Translations under genes and position numbers: made by a program | Notes under the pieces: model-generated | The model's input: only the letters and a program-made list of their open reading frames with translations | Databases searched by the model: none | Told to the model about the DNA's origin: nothing | Assembly (NCBI GenBank): GCA_014379815.1 | Contig: JACMLA010000022.1 | Coordinates: forward strand, 1 to 8,198 | From: Bryobacteraceae bacterium | Lineage (GTDB): Bacteria > Acidobacteriota > Terriglobia > Bryobacterales > Bryobacteraceae | DNA: 8,198 nt | Direction of reading: 5' to 3' | Part shown: positions 5,851 to 8,198 of the stretch, one piece after another | How positions within the stretch are numbered: the stretch's first letter is position 1 | How the letters are laid out: every line of letters starts with the position of its first letter

Positions 5851-7728
5851 ATGGAGCGGGTCCGGCGCCTGAGGCCTCTCGCTTATGTCATCGGGATCGT
5901 TCTCCTGATCCGGCTGCCGTTTCTCAACCAGGCTATTCAGGGTGACGATCCCAAGTTCCTGGCAATCGCGCAGCACGCGCTGATTGAACCCGCTCATCCC
6001 ACACACACGACCTACATCTTTCAGGGTGAGCCTGTGGACATGCGGGGCCATCCGCATCCTCCGGGTAACGCCTGGTTTCTTGCAGGGCTGATCGGATTGC
6101 TCGGCGATGTTCGCGAGGTACCCTTCCACTTCGCCTATGCAGGATTTTCTCTCATAGCCGGTGTGTCTATGTGGTTCCTCGCGCGCCGCTTTGTGCCGGA
6201 TCGCGCACTGTCGGCGACTCTCTTATTCCTCTCCGTTCCGGCGTTTGTGGTGAATGGAAATTCGCTGGAGTCGGACGTTCCTTTTCTGGCCTGGTGGATG
6301 GCGGGATTCGCGCTGTTCACTGCAGGTCGCCCTTTACTTTCTGTCCTGCCATTTGTTGTGGCGGCGCTCACATCCTACCAGGCTGTCGTCGCTACACCGA
6401 TTCTGCTGGTTTATTGCTGGCTCCACCAGCGGGGCCGAGTCGCCGGATGGGCCGTTTCCTTCGTCCCTGTCGTTGTAGTCGTTAGCTATCAGCTGTGGGA
6501 ACGGCTCACCGGGGGTACATTGCCCGCCGCGGTTCTCGCCGGCTACTTCTACTCGTATGGCTTGCAGCAACTTACGAATAAGCTTCAGAACGCTGCAGCT
6601 CTGACGGCCCATTTGAGCTGGATGGTGTTCCCGCTGGCTGCGATCGCGGCCTTTACCCGGAGCCGATACGTGCTGGTGGCGGGCTTGATTGCGGCACTGG
6701 CTGGTGCATTCCTCGATGTTCACCCGCTCTTCTGGGTTTCGTTTGCGGTAGGGGTTGTGATTCTGGCGGCGCAAGTACGCCTGAAGCCGGACTTTTTGCA
6801 AGTCTGGTTTCTGCTGTTTTTTGCGGCCGCGCTCGTCTTGTTTTTCGCCGGATCAGCGAGATATCTCCTGCCTCTGGCTCCACCTCTTGCGATGCTGGTA
6901 GCCCGTGAGGTGTCCCGTCGCATTGCGTGGCCGGCCTCGGCCCTGAGTCTGGCTTTGGGCCTCTCCCTCGCCTTCGTGAACTATCAGCACTGGGACGGAT
7001 ATCGCCAGCTGACCACCGAATTGGCTCGGGATGTTTCCAAAAAGCGGGTTTGGGTAAACGGAGAGTGGGCAAGCTTCTATATGGAATCCGAGGGTGCTCT
7101 GCCACTCTCGCGCAAGCAGGTTGCACAGTCTGGCCAATGGCTGGTGTCCAGTGAGCTTGGGTATCCGATCCAGCTAACTGCGCCTGTCGGCCGTATACTG
7201 ACTCGTGAGATTCAGCCGGCGCTTCCTTTGCGACTGATCGGGCTCGGAAGCAAGTCCGGTTACTCGACTGCGAGCCTGGGCTTAAGACCATTCGATGTGT
7301 CCTTTGGCCCAATCGATCGGGTTCGCGTCGAAGCAGTTCTGGAGCGAAGGCCAACCTTATCCTGGCTTCCTGCGACAGCCCCGGAAGCGGAAACGCAGAT
7401 CGTCAGCGGAGTCTACCAGGCGGAGGGACAAACACGCTGGATGAGCGGGCGGGCTGTGATTCTGTTGAAGGCTCCTGCAGAAGCTATGCCGGTACAGGTG
7501 AACTTGTATCTGCCCAAAGAGGCACCTGCAAAGACTGCCCGCATTGTTCTCGACGGGACGGAGATCCTTAGCCAGGTGCTCCCGGGTCCGGGGTTGCACG
7601 AATTGCGAACTCGTCCGACTATCGGACAGACCCTCACGATATCTCTCGACAAGACCTTTTCCGTGAAGGGTGACTTCCGGGAACTGGGTGCGGTTCTGGT
7701 CGGTGCAGGCTTTAAATCAGATCCATAA
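5851..7728 (+). CDS. GT-C glycosyltransferase, GT39/ArnT-like (polytopic membrane protein)
   Basis: This 625-residue membrane protein is predicted to transfer sugar from a polyprenyl-phosphate donor on the outer face of the inner membrane. Evidence: a first membrane segment at about 9-25; an acidic QGDDPKF motif (D32/D33) in the first external loop, where GT-C enzymes place their catalytic Asp; HPHPPGNAWFLAG (67-79), matching the HPP motif of the family; and SLESDVPFLAWW (138-149) at a later loop. About ten more hydrophobic segments run to residue 376. Residues 380-625 are a soluble, probably periplasmic region. NGEWASFYMESEG (403-415) resembles the aromatic GxWxxxY motif seen after the membrane part of related proteins, and a beta-rich tail follows. 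Donor and acceptor cannot be told. It starts 5 bases after gcvPB with no clear Shine-Dalgarno, so it may be read through from the gcv operon. Its last 17 bases overlap the convergent GT9 gene. Confidence 0.85.
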   Translation: MERVRRLRPLAYVIGIVLLIRLPFLNQAIQGDDPKFLAIAQHALIEPAHPTHTTYIFQGEPVDMRGHPHPPGNAWFLAGLIGLLGDVREVPFHFAYAGFSLIAGVSMWFLARRFVPDRALSATLLFLSVPAFVVNGNSLESDVPFLAWWMAGFALFTAGRPLLSVLPFVVAALTSYQAVVATPILLVYCWLHQRGRVAGWAVSFVPVVVVVSYQLWERLTGGTLPAAVLAGYFYSYGLQQLTNKLQNAAALTAHLSWMVFPLAAIAAFTRSRYVLVAGLIAALAGAFLDVHPLFWVSFAVGVVILAAQVRLKPDFLQVWFLLFFAAALVLFFAGSARYLLPLAPPLAMLVAREVSRRIAWPASALSLALGLSLAFVNYQHWDGYRQLTTELARDVSKKRVWVNGEWASFYMESEGALPLSRKQVAQSGQWLVSSELGYPIQLTAPVGRILTREIQPALPLRLIGLGSKSGYSTASLGLRPFDVSFGPIDRVRVEAVLERRPTLSWLPATAPEAETQIVSGVYQAEGQTRWMSGRAVILLKAPAEAMPVQVNLYLPKEAPAKTARIVLDGTEILSQVLPGPGLHELRTRPTIGQTLTISLDKTFSVKGDFRELGAVLVGAGFKSDP

Positions 7729-8198
7729 TGGCTTGCTTGACTTCGTCTACACCCGGCGTGCCGGTCAGGACCTGAACCCGATTTGTCCCTCGCGGCGCCC
7801 AGACTTGCGGATCCGTTCGGCGGAATATTGCGACAACCGGGATTCCCACCGCAGCGGCGAGGTGCGTGATACCGGAGTCGTTGCCAACATAAACTCGCGC
7901 CGACGCCAGCCAGCGCGCTGTCTCCGCGAGGCTGGAAAACCGGTGTGCCCCGGGCCATTCTTCGTCAGGTCCAACGGCGAACTCGAGCGGTAGCGTCAGG
8001 CTCTGAGCCAGCTGGCGGAAGTTCTCAGGTTGCCAATTCTTCGAAACGCTGCCTGAGAAAGGCTGGCAGGCGACGAAGTTCCGCGTTGGTTCTGTAGCGA
8101 AGCCCTTTAGCATCGGAATCGCCCCGTGAGGTCCGCCTGCGTGGGTCAGATAGAAGTCGACAGCGTGGGTCGATGCGTCCTGAGGCACGGCGGGGTGA
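7712..8198 (-). CDS. Glycosyltransferase family 9 (heptosyltransferase-like), C-terminal part (partial, 5' end beyond window)
   Basis: The minus strand is open from the window edge to the TAA at 7712-7714, giving 161 residues of a protein whose N-terminus lies outside. It is the C-terminal nucleotide-sugar-binding half of a GT-B fold GT9 enzyme. Fragment residues 44-58 read CQPFSGSVSKNWQPE, corresponding to the family's PGSG..KNWP loop. ARVYVGNDSGITHLAAAVG (100-118), followed by IPVVAIF..TDPQVWAPRG, is the hallmark donor-binding region. The family usually has FGPTDP, while here it is FRRTDP. GT9 enzymes such as WaaC/WaaF/RfaQ add heptose to lipopolysaccharide core. Many distant members have unknown sugar specificity, so I give no gene symbol. 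A GTG at 8188 is in frame but the reading frame and homology continue upstream, so it is not taken as the start. The 3' end overlaps the convergent GT39-like gene by 17 bases. Confidence 0.9.
   Translation of the reverse strand, partial: HPAVPQDASTHAVDFYLTHAGGPHGAIPMLKGFATEPTRNFVACQPFSGSVSKNWQPENFRQLAQSLTLPLEFAVGPDEEWPGAHRFSSLAETARWLASARVYVGNDSGITHLAAAVGIPVVAIFRRTDPQVWAPRGTNRVQVLTGTPGVDEVKQAIMDLI

Noticed and set aside
4403..5851. A 482-codon open frame on the minus strand opposite gcvPB
   Set aside because: It spans almost the whole of gcvPB in antisense. The encoded protein is Arg/His-rich without recognisable domains. gcvPB has full family conservation, so this is the usual shadow frame of a high-GC gene.
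6653..7354. A 233-codon minus-strand open frame inside the membrane glycosyltransferase gene
   Set aside because: The plus-strand frame shows clear membrane segments and glycosyltransferase motifs throughout this stretch. The minus-strand product is Arg/Pro-rich with no recognisable domain.

Overview
The window looks like ordinary chromosomal DNA from a high-GC, Gram-negative-type bacterium. I lean towards Acidobacteriota of the Solibacter/Bryobacter type. That rests on the style of the proteins: a glycine decarboxylase split into two subunits, Trp/Pro-rich hypothetical protein sequence, and a GT-C glycosyltransferase with a soluble C-terminal tail. It is an impression from the sequence, not a search result.

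Layout, left to right. (1) Positions 1-516, minus strand: the N-terminal 172 residues of a response regulator. It has a full receiver domain, then a short helical linker and the first residues of a GGDEF (diguanylate cyclase) domain cut by the window edge. (2) Positions 607-1401, minus strand: a 264-residue single-pass membrane protein of unknown function with a strong ribosome binding site. (3) Positions 1402-1509: a compact divergent intergenic region with three copies of a 14-base repeat. (4) Positions 1510-5845, plus strand: a complete four-gene glycine cleavage operon, gcvT-gcvH-gcvPA-gcvPB, packed with one ATGA overlap, one TGATG overlap and a UUG start for gcvPA. (5) Positions 5851-7728, plus strand: a polytopic glycosyltransferase of the GT39/ArnT-like GT-C kind, starting 5 bases after gcvPB and probably on the same transcript. 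(6) Positions 7712-8198, minus strand: the C-terminal part of a GT9 (heptosyltransferase-like) glycosyltransferase. It converges on and overlaps the previous gene by 17 bases.

How they work together. GcvP (PA+PB, PLP-dependent) decarboxylates glycine and loads the aminomethyl group on the lipoyl lysine of GcvH. GcvT transfers it to tetrahydrofolate and releases ammonia. The dihydrolipoamide dehydrogenase (L protein) is not in the window and is presumably encoded elsewhere. The two glycosyltransferases at the right suggest a cell-envelope polysaccharide or lipid glycosylation neighbourhood. Nothing ties them biochemically to glycine cleavage.

I found no RNA gene, CRISPR array, insertion sequence or prophage signature. 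The least explained parts are the triple repeat between the divergent genes and the hypothetical membrane protein next to it. I did not find a convincing new system.
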